A DNA stretch of 7,471 nucleotides from an uncultured Phycisphaerae bacterium (GTDB lineage Bacteria; Planctomycetota; Phycisphaerae; Sedimentisphaerales; Anaerohalosphaeraceae). The translations under genes were made by a program, and so were the position numbers. Positions 6,692 to 7,471 of the stretch are shown here, in pieces. The stretch lies in contig CALETL010000083.1 in assembly GCA_937920485.1 (NCBI GenBank), positions 1 through 7,471 on the forward strand, read 5' to 3'. The notes under the pieces are model-generated. The model ran no database searches. It was not told where the DNA came from and saw only the letters and a program-made list of their open reading frames with translations. Each line of letters opens with the position of its first letter. The stretch's first letter is position 1.

Positions 6692-6716
6692 GGGAACGTA
6701 AGCTCCCGATTATAAT
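6692..6716 (+). promoter_or_regulatory. Hairpin and TATAAT box before mnmG
   Basis: The 46-base gap between acpS and mnmG holds a small hairpin: GGGAAC (6692-6697) and GCTCCC (6702-6707), with one mismatch and a GTAA loop of the GNRA type. It is not followed by a T-run, so it is not a typical terminator. A perfect TATAAT follows at 6711-6716, but no good -35 is visible. Transcription from it would start about six bases before the mnmG ATG. Confidence 0.35.
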
Positions 6717-6728
6717 GCTAAAATCATT

Positions 6729-7471
6729 ATGACAGATTCTCAAAAATATGATGTGATTGTGGTTGGCGGCGGTCACGCTGGAGCGGAGGCAGCTTGGGCA
6801 GCGGCTAAGATGGGTGCGCGGACATTGCTGTTGACCATGAGTCGAGATACCATCGCCGCAATGAGCTGCAACCCCGCTATCGGTGGATTGGCCAAAGGGC
6901 AGATTGTCCGTGAAATTGACGCCCTCGGTGGACTGATGGGCGAGGCCATTGACGCAACCGGCATCCAGTTTCGTATGCTCAACCTATCCAAAGGCCCTGC
7001 TGTTCAAAGCCCGCGCGCCCAAGCGGATAAATACAAATACAAAGACACCGTTCGCCATTACCTCGAACAAGCCGACAACCTGACTATCGAAGAAGGCATC
7101 GCCGCAGAAATTTTGATTGACGACACCGGCGCCGCCCATGGCATTGGCTGTCTTGGCGGGCAGACGTTTTATGCCCCCGCAGTCATCCTGACAACCGGAA
7201 CCTTCCTTAAAGGTGTCATGCACATGGGCGCCACGCAATGGGAAGGCGGCAGGTTGGATGAACCAGCCAGCAACGAACTAAGCGACAACCTCGTCGCACT
7301 CGGTCTGACCGTCAAACGTCTCAAAACCGGAACACCCGTCCGGCTGGATGGAACAACAATTGACTATGATAAGTTAGAAATCCAGCCCGGTGACGAACAG
7401 CCGATTCCTTTTTCGTTCCTGAATGACCGCATCGACCGCCCTGCTATACCTTGCTGGATCACCTGGACAAA
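6729..7471 (+). CDS. mnmG: tRNA uridine-5-carboxymethylaminomethyl modification enzyme MnmG, N-terminal part
   Basis: MnmG (GidA) is the FAD-dependent partner of the GTPase MnmE; together they modify the wobble uridine of certain tRNAs, supporting accurate decoding. The first 247 codons are present, about 40% of the usual 620-630 residues, and the window edge cuts the rest. Visible signatures are the Rossmann FAD motif VVGGGHAGAEAA (11-22), MSCNPAIGGLAKGQ (45-58) with the conserved Cys47, DALGGLMGEAID (64-75), GIQFRMLNLSKGPAV (78-92), RAQAD (96-100), TTGTFL (155-160) and RLKTGTPVRLD (197-207). The ATG at 6729 gives the expected short lead before the FAD motif. No Shine-Dalgarno sequence precedes it. 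It lies 46 bases after acpS on the same strand. Confidence 0.96.
   Translation, partial: MTDSQKYDVIVVGGGHAGAEAAWAAAKMGARTLLLTMSRDTIAAMSCNPAIGGLAKGQIVREIDALGGLMGEAIDATGIQFRMLNLSKGPAVQSPRAQADKYKYKDTVRHYLEQADNLTIEEGIAAEILIDDTGAAHGIGCLGGQTFYAPAVILTTGTFLKGVMHMGATQWEGGRLDEPASNELSDNLVALGLTVKRLKTGTPVRLDGTTIDYDKLEIQPGDEQPIPFSFLNDRIDRPAIPCWITWT

Noticed and set aside
6692..6707. Hairpin before mnmG as an intrinsic terminator
   Set aside because: The stem is short with a mismatch, and no T-run follows.

Overview
The window looks like chromosomal DNA of a bacterium with roughly even GC content, probably a member of the Planctomycetota. That assignment is an inference from protein style only: an extracytoplasmic-function (ECF) sigma factor paired with a large membrane Ser/Thr kinase is a hallmark arrangement of that phylum, and the N-terminus of the left-edge lipoprotein also fits. 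No rRNA, tRNA, CRISPR array or insertion sequence was seen.

Left arm, minus strand, read right to left from about 3.9 kb to the edge. It starts with an ECF sigma factor (3290-3874). Fifteen bases later comes an 809-residue protein (845-3274) that joins an anti-sigma-like zinc-binding motif, an intact Ser/Thr kinase domain and about 11-12 membrane helices. After a 136-base gap with phased A-tracts, a weak terminator candidate and a hairpin that hides a ribosome binding site, there is a small two-helix membrane protein with a winged-helix-like tail (187-708). Last comes a lipoprotein cut by the window edge (1-186). As written, the last two share one open frame; an A7 run just before the lipoprotein start suggests a one-base length error or a slippage site.

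Right arm, plus strand. It starts with a membrane-anchored endonuclease/exonuclease/phosphatase (EEP) family hydrolase (4018-5043). Then come a SurA/PpiC-like foldase lipoprotein (5136-6296), holo-ACP synthase acpS (6299-6682) and the first 247 codons of mnmG (from 6729, cut by the right edge). The first two genes are each preceded by a copy of a 67-bp direct repeat, 91% identical, which carries a perfect TATAAT box nine bases before an in-frame TTG.

The sigma and kinase genes probably form one signalling unit: the kinase senses something at the membrane, and its zinc motif and/or phosphorylation controls the sigma factor. The membrane protein and lipoprotein downstream may belong to the same response, but that is inference. 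The right arm mixes envelope functions with housekeeping genes. The most unusual items are the duplicated promoter-bearing repeat, the hairpin over the ribosome binding site at 711-755, and the zinc motif-kinase-multihelix fusion beside its sigma factor.
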